From: Bradyrhizobium sp. AUGA SZCCT0176
GTDB lineage: Bacteria; Pseudomonadota; Alphaproteobacteria; Rhizobiales; Xanthobacteraceae
NCBI RefSeq assembly: GCF_018130145.1
Contig: NZ_JAFCMB010000034.1
Location: 1-45,651, forward strand
Direction: 5' to 3'
Length of the DNA stretch: 45,651 nucleotides
The position numbers were made by a program, and so were the translations under genes. A model generated the notes under the pieces. That model did no database searches, had not been told where the DNA came from, and was given only the letters and a program-made list of their open reading frames with translations. Positions 1 to 8,178 of this stretch are shown here, one piece after another. Every line of letters begins with the position of its first letter. Position 1 is the stretch's first letter.

Positions 1-395
1 TGCACACGAGCATACAGGGCAGCGGAGAACACCCGGCCTTCCCTGCGCAATGGCTTTACGGCTTATGCCGTGATCTCCCCGGAGACGAGTTCTTGGTTGA
101 CTCCGTCGCTGCCGTTCAGCTCTCGCCTACCGACAGCTTGACGCCTGCAACGGGCACCAGGACCACACGGTTTTGCCGTACGCTCATCCACGCCGTCGTC
201 GAGGCGTAAACCAGCGTCCACCGCAACCCGTCCAACGTCCGTGACGACGGCCGACGCCCTTCTGAGTAGGACGGGATGGGCGAATATATGCCCCTGATTT
301 GTGTTCTGGTAAACAGAAATCTTTTTTATTTTGGGGCTTGACAGGATTTCTTTAAATCAGAACTGATTTGCCCGACGGGTTGTTTTGTCGCACTG
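1..395. repeat. Gene-free stretch resembling a dispersed Bradyrhizobium repeat
   Basis: No convincing coding frame lies here. The run of text, including the part reading TTGACAGGATTTCTTTAAATC near 338-358 and the CCCGACGGGTTG piece near 371-382, resembles from memory a non-coding sequence found many times in Bradyrhizobium genomes. Only one copy is in this window and its left edge is cut by the window start, so the repeat status is recollection, not something shown by the sequence. Confidence 0.35.
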
Positions 396-411
396 ATTGC
401 CGCGCATCCGC

Positions 412-489
412 CATTGCGAGCGCAGCGAAGCAATCCGTAGCGCCGCAAGCAGAGGAATGGATTGCTTCGTCGCTACGCTCCTCGCAATG
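412..489. repeat. Palindromic intergenic repeat, CATTGCGAGC type
   Basis: Two inverted arms, 412-436 (CATTGCGAGCGCAGCGAAGC...) and 459-489 (GGATTGCTTC...CTCGCAATG), enclose a short GC-rich centre. The arrangement is that of a REP-like element able to fold as a long stem. It lies just past the 3' end of hslO, where it could act as a transcript end or mRNA-stabilising structure. This type occurs once in the window. Confidence 0.75.
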
Positions 490-513
490 ACGGTGGTAGG
501 CAGAATCGCATCC

Positions 514-1518
514 CTACTCCACACCCGCTTCATCCGGCGTGAACTCATAGACCGACGAGCAGAACTCGCAGGTCACCACCACCTTGCCGTCCTTGACCAT
601 TTCGGCGCGGTCCTGCGCCTGGAAGCTTTTCAGCATCGACGACACCGCGTCGCGCGAGCAGGAGCATTGCGCGCGCAGCGGCAACGGCGTGAACACGCGC
701 ACGCCGCGTTCGTGGAACAGGCGATACAATAAGCGCTCGCCCGACAGATCCGGATCGAGCAGTTCGACATCCTCGACGGTCGAGATCAGCGACTGGCCTT
801 CGACCCAGGCGTCGTCTTCGGCCACCGCATGCGTCACGGCGCCTTCCGGCGCATCGCCGGGATCGAGGTCGGCCTGCCGCGCCCGCTCCGGCGCCTGGGG
901 CAGGAATTGCAGCAGCATGCCGCCGGCGCGCCAGCGGTGTTTCGGACCGTCGCCGCTGCCGCGCCATTCCTCGCCGACCGCAAGCCGCACGCGCGTCGGG
1001 ATCTGCTCGGAGCGCAGGAAATATTCATGCGCGGCGTCTTCGAGATTGCCGCCTTCCAGCGCCACCAGGCCTTGATAGCGGCTCATGTCCGCGCCCTGGT
1101 CGATGGTCATCGCCAGATGACCGTTGCCCAGCAGCGCGCCGGAGTCCTGCCCGTCCTTCAGCCGCGTCGCATCGAAGCGCGCATAGGCGCGCAGCCGATC
1201 CGGCAGCTGGAAATCCACGATCAGGAACGACACCGGGCCGTCGGTCTGGGTCTGCAGGATGAAGCGCCCGTCGAACTTCAGGGACGAGCCCAGCAGCGTT
1301 GCCAGCACGATGGCTTCGCCGAGCAGCTTGCAGACCGGAGCCGGGTAATCGTGCTTGGTCAGGATGTCGTCGAGCGCGGGGCCGAGCCGGGTCAGCCGTC
1401 CGCGCAGGTCGAGCGCATTGACCTCGAACGGCAGCGCCGCGTCGTCGATGGGAACCGCCGATGGCGCGCGGATCGGCGCTGAGGGCGTGATTTTGATGTC
1501 GGGGGATTGTGATGTCAT
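514..1518 (-). CDS. hslO: Hsp33 redox-regulated chaperone (HslO)
   Basis: A 334-residue protein of the Hsp33 family, a cytoplasmic holdase that is switched on by oxidative unfolding. The large N-terminal part is the chaperone fold, and the C-terminus carries the zinc/redox switch: Cys-X-Cys at about 285/287 (QCSCS) and Cys-X2-Cys at about 317/320 (TCEFCSS), so all four ligands are present. The start chosen is the ATG at 1518 (MTSQSPDIK). The frame stays open upstream to 1644, but that extension reads through a palindromic intergenic repeat (residues like VMGPGLRRGD) and is almost certainly not translated. It follows argF on the same strand across a 183-bp gap filled by that repeat, so co-transcription is uncertain. 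Confidence 0.95.
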   Translation of the reverse strand: MTSQSPDIKITPSAPIRAPSAVPIDDAALPFEVNALDLRGRLTRLGPALDDILTKHDYPAPVCKLLGEAIVLATLLGSSLKFDGRFILQTQTDGPVSFLIVDFQLPDRLRAYARFDATRLKDGQDSGALLGNGHLAMTIDQGADMSRYQGLVALEGGNLEDAAHEYFLRSEQIPTRVRLAVGEEWRGSGDGPKHRWRAGGMLLQFLPQAPERARQADLDPGDAPEGAVTHAVAEDDAWVEGQSLISTVEDVELLDPDLSGERLLYRLFHERGVRVFTPLPLRAQCSCSRDAVSSMLKSFQAQDRAEMVKDGKVVVTCEFCSSVYEFTPDEAGVE

Positions 1519-1562
1519 CGCGTCTATCTGGGGTCGGAAGGAGTGAATCGAAAGGGGTCTAC

Positions 1563-1686
1563 CGTCGCCCCGGCGAAGGCCGGGGCCCATAACCACCGGC
1601 GGTAATTGTTTTACACGCTGATCGTTATCTTCCTTTTTCGACAAACAAGGCCGCGGCGTATGGGTCCCGGCGTTCGCCGGGACGAC
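1563..1686. repeat. Palindromic intergenic repeat, family A copy 1
   Basis: Left arm near 1563-1591 (CGTCGCCCCGGCGAAGG...CCCATA) is inverted at about 1659-1686 (TATGGGTCCCGG...GGGACGAC). The same arms recur at 4860, 16342, 22319 and 30976. The element fills the argF-hslO spacer, and in translation gives the tell-tale MGPGLRRGD/MGPGVRRDD peptides that falsely lengthen neighbouring reading frames. Confidence 0.85.
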
Positions 1687-1701
1687 AGCTATGTTGAGGA
1701 G

Positions 1702-2628
1702 CTACGCCACTTCGTTAAAACACCAGGCCAGAATGCCCTTTTGCGCATGCAGGCGGTTTTCGGCTTCGTCGAACACCACCGATTGCGGGCCGTCGATCAC
1801 CTCGTCGGTGACCTCCTCACCGCGATGAGCCGGCAGGCAGTGCATGAACAGCGCGTCGGGCTTGGCCAGCGACATCAGCTGGGCGTTGACCTGGTAGGGC
1901 TTGAGCACGTTGTGGCGATGCTCGCCGTCCTTGTCGCCCATCGACACCCAGGTGTCGGTCACGACGCAGTCGGCGCCGGCGACGGCGGCTTCCGGGTCGT
2001 TGCCGAGCACGATCGGCGCCTGCGTCGCCTTGATCCAGTCCTTCATCGCCTTGTTCGGCGCGAGCTGCGGCGGGGTGGCCACGTTCAGTTTGAACTTCAG
2101 GCGTTCCGCCGCATGCGCCCATGACGCCAGCACGTTGTTGTCATCGCCGGTCCAGGCCACGGTGCGGCCCTCGATCGAGCCGCGATGCTCCTCGAACGTC
2201 ATCAGGTCCGCCATCACCTGGCAGGGATGCGAGCGCCGGGTGAGCCCGTTGATGACGGGCACGGTGGCGTTGGCGGCAAGCTCCAGCAACGCATCGTGAT
2301 TGAGGATGCGGATCATGATCGCATCGACGTAACGCGACAGCACGCGCGCGGTATCGGCGATGGTCTCGCCGCGGCCGAGTTGCATTTCCGCGCCGGTCAG
2401 CATGATGGCCTCGCCGCCGAGCTGGCGCATGCCGACGTCGAACGAGACCCGGGTGCGGGTCGACGGCCGTTCGAAGATCATCGCCAGGGTCTTGCCCTCG
2501 AGCGGCTTTCTGGGCGTCTCATGCGCCTTCAGCTTCGCCTTCATGGCGACGCTCAGGTCCAGCATGTTGCGCAATTCCTTCGGCGGCAGCTCGCTGATAT
2601 CGAGAAAGTGACGTAGGGACTTGCTCAT
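1702..2628 (-). CDS. argF: Ornithine carbamoyltransferase
   Basis: A 308-residue cytoplasmic enzyme that joins ornithine and carbamoyl phosphate to give citrulline in arginine synthesis. The carbamoyl-phosphate loop STRTR is at 56-60, HPCQ at 134-137, and the ornithine-side motif HCLPAHRG at 263-270. Length is normal for anabolic OTCase. The ATG at 2628 shares one base with the argD stop (TGATG). A GTG one codon earlier (2631) would give a 4-bp overlap, and either start implies translational coupling to argD. The argD-argF order on one transcript is usual in Rhizobiales. Confidence 0.96.
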   Translation of the reverse strand: MSKSLRHFLDISELPPKELRNMLDLSVAMKAKLKAHETPRKPLEGKTLAMIFERPSTRTRVSFDVGMRQLGGEAIMLTGAEMQLGRGETIADTARVLSRYVDAIMIRILNHDALLELAANATVPVINGLTRRSHPCQVMADLMTFEEHRGSIEGRTVAWTGDDNNVLASWAHAAERLKFKLNVATPPQLAPNKAMKDWIKATQAPIVLGNDPEAAVAGADCVVTDTWVSMGDKDGEHRHNVLKPYQVNAQLMSLAKPDALFMHCLPAHRGEEVTDEVIDGPQSVVFDEAENRLHAQKGILAWCFNEVA

Positions 2629-3833
2629 CACCCCGCCGCCTTCTTCTTGTCGCCTGACAGCGCGATGCAGGCGCGTTCGAGGCTTTGGACGGATTGCTCG
2701 ATCTCGGATTCGGAAACGATCAGGGGCGCGAGGAAGCGCACGACATTGTCGCCGGCGCCGACCGTCAGCAGCTTCTGGTCCCGCAGCGCGGCGACGAGAT
2801 CGCCCGAGGGCACCACGGCCTTGACGCCGATCAGCAGCCCTTCGCCGCGCACTTCCGCCAGCACGGAAGGATAGCGATCGACCACGGAAGCGAGCTTCTG
2901 TTTCAGCAGCAGCGACACTTTCTGCACGTGGTCGAAGAAGCCGGGTTTGAGCATCACGTCGAGCACCGCATTGGCGGAGGCGATCGCCAGCGGGTTGCCG
3001 CCGAAGGTCGAGCCGTGCGAGCCCGGCGTCATGCCGGACGCCGCCTCTGCCGTGGCGAGACAGGCGCCGATCGGAAAGCCGCCGCCGAGCGCTTTTGCCA
3101 GCGACATGATGTCGGGGGTGACGCCAAGGCGCTTATAGGCAAACAGATCGCCGGTGCGGCCCATGCCGGTCTGCACCTCGTCGAAAATCAGCAGCAGGCC
3201 CTTGTCGTCGCACAATTGGCGTAGCGCCTTGTAGAATGCATGCGGCGCGCTGCGGACACCGCCCTCGCCCTGCACCGGCTCGATCAGGATGGCGGCGGTC
3301 TGCGGCCCGATCGCCTTCTTCACCGCCTCGAGATCGCCATGCGCGACCTGGTCGAAGCCGTCCAGCGGCGGACCGAAACCTTCCAGATATTTGGCCGAGC
3401 CGGTCGCCGCCAGCGTGCCCAGCGTGCGACCGTGGAACGCGCCCTCGAAGGTGACGAGGCGATAGCGCTCCGGATGTCCCTTGGCGGCGTGATAGCGGCG
3501 CGCGACCTTGATCGCGCATTCCATCGCTTCCGCGCCGGAATTACAGAAGAACACCAGATCCGCAAAGCTCTGCTCGCACAGCCTTGCTGCAAGCTTGTCG
3601 CCGTCCGGGCTCCGGAACAGGTTCGACATGTGCCAGAGCTTGGTGGCCTGCTCCTGCAAGGCAGCGACCAGATGCGGATGGCAGTGGCCGAGCGCATTCA
3701 CCGCCACACCCGAGGTGAAGTCCAGATAGCGCTCGCCTGACGTCGAGATCAGCCACGCGCCTTCGCCGCGTTCGAAACCGAGATCGACTCTCGCGAATAC
3801 GGGAAGCAGATGCGACGGGGCGCTGTTGGTCAT
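2628..3833 (-). CDS. argD: Acetylornithine aminotransferase
   Basis: A 401-residue class III PLP aminotransferase that converts N-acetylglutamate semialdehyde to N-acetylornithine with glutamate as donor; the family often also acts on succinyl-diaminopimelate. Seen are NSGAEA at 98-103, the PLP-ring aspartate motif FDEVQTG at 217-223, and the Schiff-base lysine at about 247 (SLAKALGGG). I start at the ATG at 3833 (MTNSAPSH); a GTG at 3842 is possible. Neither has a strong Shine-Dalgarno sequence. It is the first gene of the argD-argF unit and is preceded by a good sigma70-like promoter and a perfect hairpin (see 3913-3974). Confidence 0.95.
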   Translation of the reverse strand: MTNSAPSHLLPVFARVDLGFERGEGAWLISTSGERYLDFTSGVAVNALGHCHPHLVAALQEQATKLWHMSNLFRSPDGDKLAARLCEQSFADLVFFCNSGAEAMECAIKVARRYHAAKGHPERYRLVTFEGAFHGRTLGTLAATGSAKYLEGFGPPLDGFDQVAHGDLEAVKKAIGPQTAAILIEPVQGEGGVRSAPHAFYKALRQLCDDKGLLLIFDEVQTGMGRTGDLFAYKRLGVTPDIMSLAKALGGGFPIGACLATAEAASGMTPGSHGSTFGGNPLAIASANAVLDVMLKPGFFDHVQKVSLLLKQKLASVVDRYPSVLAEVRGEGLLIGVKAVVPSGDLVAALRDQKLLTVGAGDNVVRFLAPLIVSESEIEQSVQSLERACIALSGDKKKAAG

Positions 3834-3912
3834 GGCTATCACTGACGGTTAGAGACCGGCCACATAGCGTGCATTGGCGCGAACGCGGCACAGCCGGTCT
3901 TGCGAAAACAAA

Positions 3913-3939
3913 ACGTGCCGCCTTTTCGGGGCGGCACGT
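3913..3939 (-). promoter_or_regulatory. Perfect hairpin with T-rich tail in the argD leader
   Basis: On the minus strand a 10-bp perfect stem (ACGTGCCGCC / GGCGGCACGT) closes a 7-base loop and is followed at once by TTTGTTTTCGC. The shape is that of an intrinsic terminator, but it begins at the predicted transcription start of argD and about 80 bases before its start codon. It could be a leader terminator, a stabilising 5' stem, or, read as DNA, a 27-bp operator. No leader peptide is evident. Confidence 0.6.
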
Positions 3940-3974
3940 AACAAGCATTCTATGCTGGCTTTGGACCGTGTCAA
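3940..3974 (-). promoter_or_regulatory. Predicted sigma70-type promoter of argD-argF
   Basis: On the minus strand TTGACA (3969-3974) and TAGAAT (3947-3952) are separated by 16 bases. The -35 box is a perfect match to the consensus and the -10 box matches five of six. The start of transcription would fall near 3940, immediately before the hairpin at 3913-3939. The rest of the 482-bp gap between argD and gcrA shows no credible gene. Confidence 0.6.
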
Positions 3975-4090
3975 CACGCCTAAAAACGGCTTTCCTGCAG
4001 TGCAGGATAAAGCAATCCGTAGCATTCCGGTGCAGTGGAAAACTCCAATTACAATGCATAAATACCGGAACATGTGGACGCACGGACGCG

Positions 4091-4236
4091 GACTCTTGCG
4101 CCAGAGTCCCGCCATATTGTAGCGTCTGGGCTGTCGGGTACGACATCTCGTGCGGAAGTACTGACCCCTAGAGTCCATTTTGTAAGGCGTAAACGTTCGG
4201 GCGGCTTTTTTGCGCCCGGCGAGGGCTAAGGGATTC
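4091..4236. promoter_or_regulatory. Cluster of four GANTC (CcrM) sites upstream of gcrA
   Basis: GANTC sites lie at 4091-4095 (GACTC), 4104-4108 (GAGTC), 4171-4175 (GAGTC) and 4232-4236 (GATTC), four in 146 bp against roughly one per 256 bp by chance. GANTC is the CcrM methylation site, and GcrA acts at methylated GANTC promoters in Caulobacter, so this may be a cell-cycle-controlled, possibly self-regulated promoter. The regulatory reading is inference. Confidence 0.4.
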
Positions 4237-4315
4237 TGCCCGCTGGGATTTTTGAGAATTGGCATCGCCAGCGCTGCCCCCGGTTTGGCCGGCTCTGTGC
4301 GAAGGGAAGAATGCG

Positions 4316-4825
4316 ATGACGGTATTGACCTGGTCCGACGAGCGCGTCGAGCAGCTTAAAAAGCTCTGGGAGGGCGGACTTTCCGCCAGCCAGATCGCCG
4401 CGGAACTCGGAAATGTGACGCGAAATGCAGTGATCGGCAAAGTGCACCGGCTGGGTCTCTCCGGCCGTGCCAAGAGCCCCTCCTCGGCCGCGCCGCGTCA
4501 GCGCAAGGCGCGCCCCGCCCAGCAGATGATGCGGGTGGCGCGCCCGGTGTCGCGCGGCAACACCGCGCTGGCCCACGCCTTCGAGGTGGAGATGGAGCCG
4601 GATCCGGTCGCCTACGACAATGTGGTGCCGATGAGCCAGCGGCTGACGCTGCTCGAATTGAACGAGGCCACCTGCCACTGGCCGATCGGCGATCCCTCCA
4701 GCTCGGAATTCTTTTTCTGCGGCGGCAAGGCGCTCAGCAGCCTGCCCTATTGCGCGCATCACTCGCGCATCGCCTATCAGCCGGCCTCCGATCGCCGCCG
4801 CCCGGCGCCGAAGCCGACCAGGTAA
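4316..4825 (+). CDS. gcrA: GcrA-family cell-cycle regulator
   Basis: A 169-residue protein of the GcrA family, a DNA-binding sigma70 partner that links CcrM methylation at GANTC to transcription of cell-division genes in alphaproteobacteria. The N-terminal 50 residues form the conserved DNA-binding helix-turn-helix (TWSDERVEQLKKLW, then a GLSASQIAAELG helix and RNAVIGKVHRLGL). A basic linker follows at about 55-85. The conserved C-terminal sigma-interaction part includes NEATCHWPIGDP and the Cys/His-rich YCAHHSRIAY. The start at 4316 has GAAGGGAAGA just upstream; the longer frame from 4259 has no support. It is a single gene, divergent from argD, with four GANTC sites upstream. Confidence 0.93.
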   Translation: MTVLTWSDERVEQLKKLWEGGLSASQIAAELGNVTRNAVIGKVHRLGLSGRAKSPSSAAPRQRKARPAQQMMRVARPVSRGNTALAHAFEVEMEPDPVAYDNVVPMSQRLTLLELNEATCHWPIGDPSSSEFFFCGGKALSSLPYCAHHSRIAYQPASDRRRPAPKPTR

Positions 4826-4859
4826 GAGCTGCGCATCAGCTACGCGGAAAATATCCGCT

Positions 4860-4982
4860 GTCGTCCCTGCGAACGCAGGGACCCATAACCACAGGCGATC
4901 GTGGTTAGGCTTGGCTGGAGCTCCAGCTCGCTTCAAAAATCGATACTTGTGGTTATGGGTCCCGGCCTTCGCCGGGACGACG
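4860..4982. repeat. Palindromic intergenic repeat, family A copy 2
   Basis: Arms at about 4860-4888 (GTCGTCCCTGCGAACGCAGG...) and 4954-4982 (TATGGGTCCCGG...GGGACGACG) are inverted copies. The centre holds an extra palindrome, CTGGAGCTCCAG (about 4915-4926). It sits between the convergent gcrA and phoB genes, where it may serve as a two-way transcript end. Confidence 0.85.
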
Positions 4983-4994
4983 ATGGAGTATTGG

Positions 4995-5696
4995 CTACTC
5001 CACCTTCGCGAACCGATCATCCAGCGCGTAGCCGGCGCCGCGCACGGTGCGGATCGGGTCCTGTTCGCGGCCGGGGTTGAGCAGTTTGCGCAGGCGGCCG
5101 ATATGGACGTCGACGGTACGCTCGTCGATGTAGATGTCGCGGCCCCAGACGCTGTCGAGCAGTTGCTCGCGGCTGAACACGCGGCCGGGATGTTCCAGGA
5201 AAAACTCCAGCAGGCGATATTCGGTGGGGCCGAGATCGATCGGACGGCCCGAGCGCGCGACGCGGCGCTTCTCGCGGTCGAGTTCGATATCGCCATAGGT
5301 CAGCACGGTGGCCAGCCGCTCCGGGCTCGCCCGCCGCAACAGGCCCTTCACCCGCGCCAGCAGCTCCGGCACCGAAAAGGGTTTTACGATGTAGTCGTCG
5401 GCGCCGGTCGCCAGCCCCCGCACCCGTTCGCTTTCCTCGCCGCGCGCGGTCAGCATGATGATCGGCAGCGCCTTGGTCTCCGGCCGAGCCCTTAAGCGGC
5501 GGCACAGTTCGATGCCGGACAGGCCCGGCAGCATCCAGTCCAGCACGATCAGGTCGGGCACCCGCTCCTTCAACCGTGTATCGGCGTCGTCACCGCGGGC
5601 GACGGTTTCGACCTCATAGCCTTCGGCATCGAGGTTGTAGCGCAGAAGCGTGGTGAGCGCTTCCTCGTCTTCAACCACCAGAATGCGTGCGTTCAT
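4995..5696 (-). CDS. phoB: Phosphate regulon response regulator PhoB
   Basis: A 233-residue OmpR/PhoB-type response regulator that activates phosphate-starvation genes at Pho boxes once phosphorylated by PhoR. The receiver domain (about 1-120) has the acidic pocket VEDEE at 8-12, phospho-acceptor Asp53 (VLDWMLPG) and Lys105 (VKPF). The winged-helix DNA-binding domain spans about 130-228 and ends with the typical IRTVRGAGYALD. Length is normal. It is the last gene of the phoR-pstSCAB-phoU-phoB array, 75 bp after phoU. I saw no Pho box in that gap, so it probably depends on read-through or a weak promoter. Confidence 0.96.
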   Translation of the reverse strand: MNARILVVEDEEALTTLLRYNLDAEGYEVETVARGDDADTRLKERVPDLIVLDWMLPGLSGIELCRRLRARPETKALPIIMLTARGEESERVRGLATGADDYIVKPFSVPELLARVKGLLRRASPERLATVLTYGDIELDREKRRVARSGRPIDLGPTEYRLLEFFLEHPGRVFSREQLLDSVWGRDIYIDERTVDVHIGRLRKLLNPGREQDPIRTVRGAGYALDDRFAKVE

Positions 5697-5771
5697 CTAT
5701 GTAAGCCTCTTGTGTTTTGACGCGCTGTCGATACGCGAAAAACGTCTCTCGTTCCGCTGTCAGTTCAGTAA

Positions 5772-6488
5772 CTAGTTTCCCGGCACAGTCGTGGCGAAAT
5801 TCGTCATGTCGCCCTTCGGGCGCTTGTCGAGGATCTGCTGGCCTTCGATCATGTAGAACACGGTCTCGGCGATGTTGGTGGCATGGTCGCCGATCCGCTC
5901 GATGTTCTTGGCGCAGAACATCAGATGGATACAGAACGAGATGTTGCGCGGATCTTCCATCATGTAGGTCAGGAGTTCGCGGAACAGCGAGGTGCAGATG
6001 GCGTCGACTTCCTCGTCGCCCTTCCAGACCGCCATCGCCGCCGGCAGGTCGTGCGACGCGTAGGCGTCGAGCACGGACTTGACCTGCGACTGCACCAGGT
6101 CGGTCATGTGTTCGAGACCGCGGATCAGTTTCAGCGGCTGGAAATCGTTCTCCAGCGCCGCGACGCGCTTGCCCATGTTTTTGGCGAGGTCGCCGATCCG
6201 TTCCAGATCGGTGGCCACCCGCATGGCGCCGACGATCTCGCGCAGGTCGATGGCCATCGGCTGGCGGCGGGCAATCGTCAGCACCGCGCGTTCCTCGATC
6301 AGGTGCTGCAGGCGGTCGATCTCGGCGTCGGAGGCGACGACGCGTTTTCCGAGCGCAACGTCGCGCCGGATCAAGGCATCGACGGATTCGGTGATCATGC
6401 GTTCGGCAAGGCCGCCCATTTCGGCGACCAGGCGGGTCAATTCCTGAAGATCGCTGTCGAACGCCTTCGCGGTATGCTCTGAAGCCAT
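5772..6488 (-). CDS. phoU: Phosphate signalling/transport accessory protein PhoU
   Basis: A 238-residue all-helical cytoplasmic protein with two PhoU three-helix repeats (about 15-105 and 120-210). It couples the Pst transporter to the PhoR kinase and keeps the regulon off when phosphate is plentiful. Family features visible are the opening FDSDLQELTRLVAEMGGLAE, the mid-protein DLERIGDLAKNM, and the second repeat's IERIGDHATNIAE; the paired (E)RIGD(L/H)A segments are the metal-binding signatures. It lies 23 bp after pstB, in the expected operon order. Confidence 0.96.
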   Translation of the reverse strand: MASEHTAKAFDSDLQELTRLVAEMGGLAERMITESVDALIRRDVALGKRVVASDAEIDRLQHLIEERAVLTIARRQPMAIDLREIVGAMRVATDLERIGDLAKNMGKRVAALENDFQPLKLIRGLEHMTDLVQSQVKSVLDAYASHDLPAAMAVWKGDEEVDAICTSLFRELLTYMMEDPRNISFCIHLMFCAKNIERIGDHATNIAETVFYMIEGQQILDKRPKGDMTNFATTVPGN

Positions 6489-6511
6489 TGTCTTCTCCTC
6501 GCGATGTGCGC

Positions 6512-7333
6512 TTAGCCGAACCGGCCGGTAATGTAATCCTGGGTGCGTCGATCGCTCGGCGAGGTGAAAATCTTGTTGGTGTCGTCGAATTCGACCAATT
6601 CACCGAGATACATGAAGGCGGTCTTGTCCGAGACGCGCGCCGCCTGCTGCATGTTATGGGTCACGATGGCGATGGTGTAGTCCTCCGCCAATTCTGTGAT
6701 CAATTCCTCGACCTTGGCGGTCGAAATCGGGTCCAGCGCCGAGCAGGGCTCGTCGAACAGGATCACTTCAGGGCGCACCGCCACCGTGCGCGCGATGCAG
6801 AGCCTCTGCTGCTGGCCGCCGGACAGGCTGAGGCCCGATGCATTCAGCTTGTCCTTGACCTCGTTCCACAGCGCACCGCCACGCAACGCCTTTTCGACGC
6901 GGCCGTCCATCTCGGATTTCGAGATCTTCTCATAAAGGCGGATGCCGAAGGCGATGTTTTCGTAGATCGTCATCGGAAACGGCGTCGGCTTCTGGAACAC
7001 CATGCCGACCCGGGCGCGCAGCAGATTGAGATCGAGCTTGGGGTCGAGGATGTTGGTCTGGTCGAGCATCAATTGCCCGGTCGCCTTCTGGCCCGGATAG
7101 AGGTCGTACATCCGGTTGAAGATCCGCAGCAGCGTGGACTTGCCGCAGCCGGACGGCCCGATGAAGGCGGTGACGCGGTGGGTGCCGAGCGTGAGGTTGA
7201 TGTTCTTCAGCGCGTGGTGCTCGCCATAGTAGAAGTTCAGGCCCCGCGCGGTCACTTTCGGCGGCGCGTCGGGCAGCGCCACGTGGGGAACGCCCGCGTT
7301 GACGGCACTCATGGATACAGAAACTTCGGTCAT
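6512..7333 (-). CDS. pstB: Phosphate ABC transporter ATP-binding protein PstB
   Basis: A 273-residue ABC ATPase that drives high-affinity phosphate uptake with PstA/PstC. Walker A GPSGCGKST is at 59-67, the family signature LSGGQQQRL at about 170-178, and Walker B with VILFDEPCSALDP follows. The first 25 residues are a loose extension before the ABC fold; an internal Met at residue 7 is an alternative start. The start overlaps the pstA stop by 4 bp, indicating translational coupling. Confidence 0.97.
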   Translation of the reverse strand: MTEVSVSMSAVNAGVPHVALPDAPPKVTARGLNFYYGEHHALKNINLTLGTHRVTAFIGPSGCGKSTLLRIFNRMYDLYPGQKATGQLMLDQTNILDPKLDLNLLRARVGMVFQKPTPFPMTIYENIAFGIRLYEKISKSEMDGRVEKALRGGALWNEVKDKLNASGLSLSGGQQQRLCIARTVAVRPEVILFDEPCSALDPISTAKVEELITELAEDYTIAIVTHNMQQAARVSDKTAFMYLGELVEFDDTNKIFTSPSDRRTQDYITGRFG

Positions 7334-8175
7334 TTTGCGGTCCTCTCGGCGCCAAGGATGCGCGCGCCAATATTCAGGGCGAGTACGGTCAGGGTGATGA
7401 GCAGCGCCCCGCTCCAGGCGAGCTGCTTCCAGTATTCGTAGGGGCTCTGCACGAAGTTGTTGATGGTGACCGGCAGGTTCGCCATCGTCTTGGTGAGATC
7501 GAGGCTGAAGAACTGGTTCGACAGCGCGGTGAACAGCAGCGGCGCGGTTTCGCCGGCGACGCGGGCGGTGGCGAGCAGCACGCCGGTGATGAGACCACTT
7601 CGCGCGGCGCGATAGGCGATCCGCTTGATCACCAGCGAGCGCGGCAGGCCGAGCGCGGACGCCGCTTCACGCAGCGGATTGGGCACCAGGCCGAGCATGT
7701 CCTCGGTGGTGCGAACCACCACGGGGATCACGATCACGGCCAGCGCCAGACAGCCGGCAAAGGCCGAGAAGCCGCCCATCGGCACCACGATGGCGCCGTA
7801 GACGAACAGGCCGATGATGATCGAGGGCGCGCTGAGCAGGATGTCGTTGATGAAGCGGATCACCGAGGTGAGCCGGTCATGCTTGCCGTATTCGGCCAGA
7901 TAGGTTCCGGCCAGCATGCCGAGCGGCGCGCCGATGCCGACCCCGATCGCAGTCATGATGATCGAACCGATGATCGCGTTGCGCAGACCGCCATCGGTCG
8001 AGCCGGGCGGCGGCGTGTCCTGGGTGAAGACGGCCAGGTTGAGGCCGGCCAGGCCGTTATAGAACAGCGTGAACAGGATCAGCGCGAGCCAGGTCACGCC
8101 GAACAAGGCGGCGCCGACGCAGAGGCCCCGGATGATGATGTCGTTGCGGCGGCGGGAGGCGTAAATCGGGTTCAT
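7330..8175 (-). CDS. pstA: Phosphate ABC transporter permease PstA
   Basis: A 281-residue inner-membrane permease with about six transmembrane helices, the first at about 18-40. The cytoplasmic EAA loop that contacts PstB is visible as REAASALGLPRSLVIKRI near 185-202. The N-terminus (MNPIYASRRRNDII) is short and cytoplasmic as in the family. It starts 3 bp after the pstC stop and overlaps pstB by 4 bp, so pstC-pstA-pstB are tightly coupled. Confidence 0.96.
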   Translation of the reverse strand: MNPIYASRRRNDIIIRGLCVGAALFGVTWLALILFTLFYNGLAGLNLAVFTQDTPPPGSTDGGLRNAIIGSIIMTAIGVGIGAPLGMLAGTYLAEYGKHDRLTSVIRFINDILLSAPSIIIGLFVYGAIVVPMGGFSAFAGCLALAVIVIPVVVRTTEDMLGLVPNPLREAASALGLPRSLVIKRIAYRAARSGLITGVLLATARVAGETAPLLFTALSNQFFSLDLTKTMANLPVTINNFVQSPYEYWKQLAWSGALLITLTVLALNIGARILGAERTAK

Positions 8176-8178
8176 GGC

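Noticed and set aside
1519..1644. N-terminal extension of Hsp33
   Set aside because: It translates part of the family A repeat (MGPGLRRGD) and is not found in the family; similar false extensions were removed from the alpha/beta hydrolase and SDR genes.
3849..4265. 138-residue minus-strand frame in the argD-gcrA gap
   Set aside because: It spans the promoter, hairpin and GANTC region, has no domain, and has an odd Cys/Arg-rich composition; chance frame.
5745..5775. CTGTCAG as a Pho box before phoB
   Set aside because: Only one half-site matches, it is on the wrong strand for phoB, and the second 7-mer is absent.
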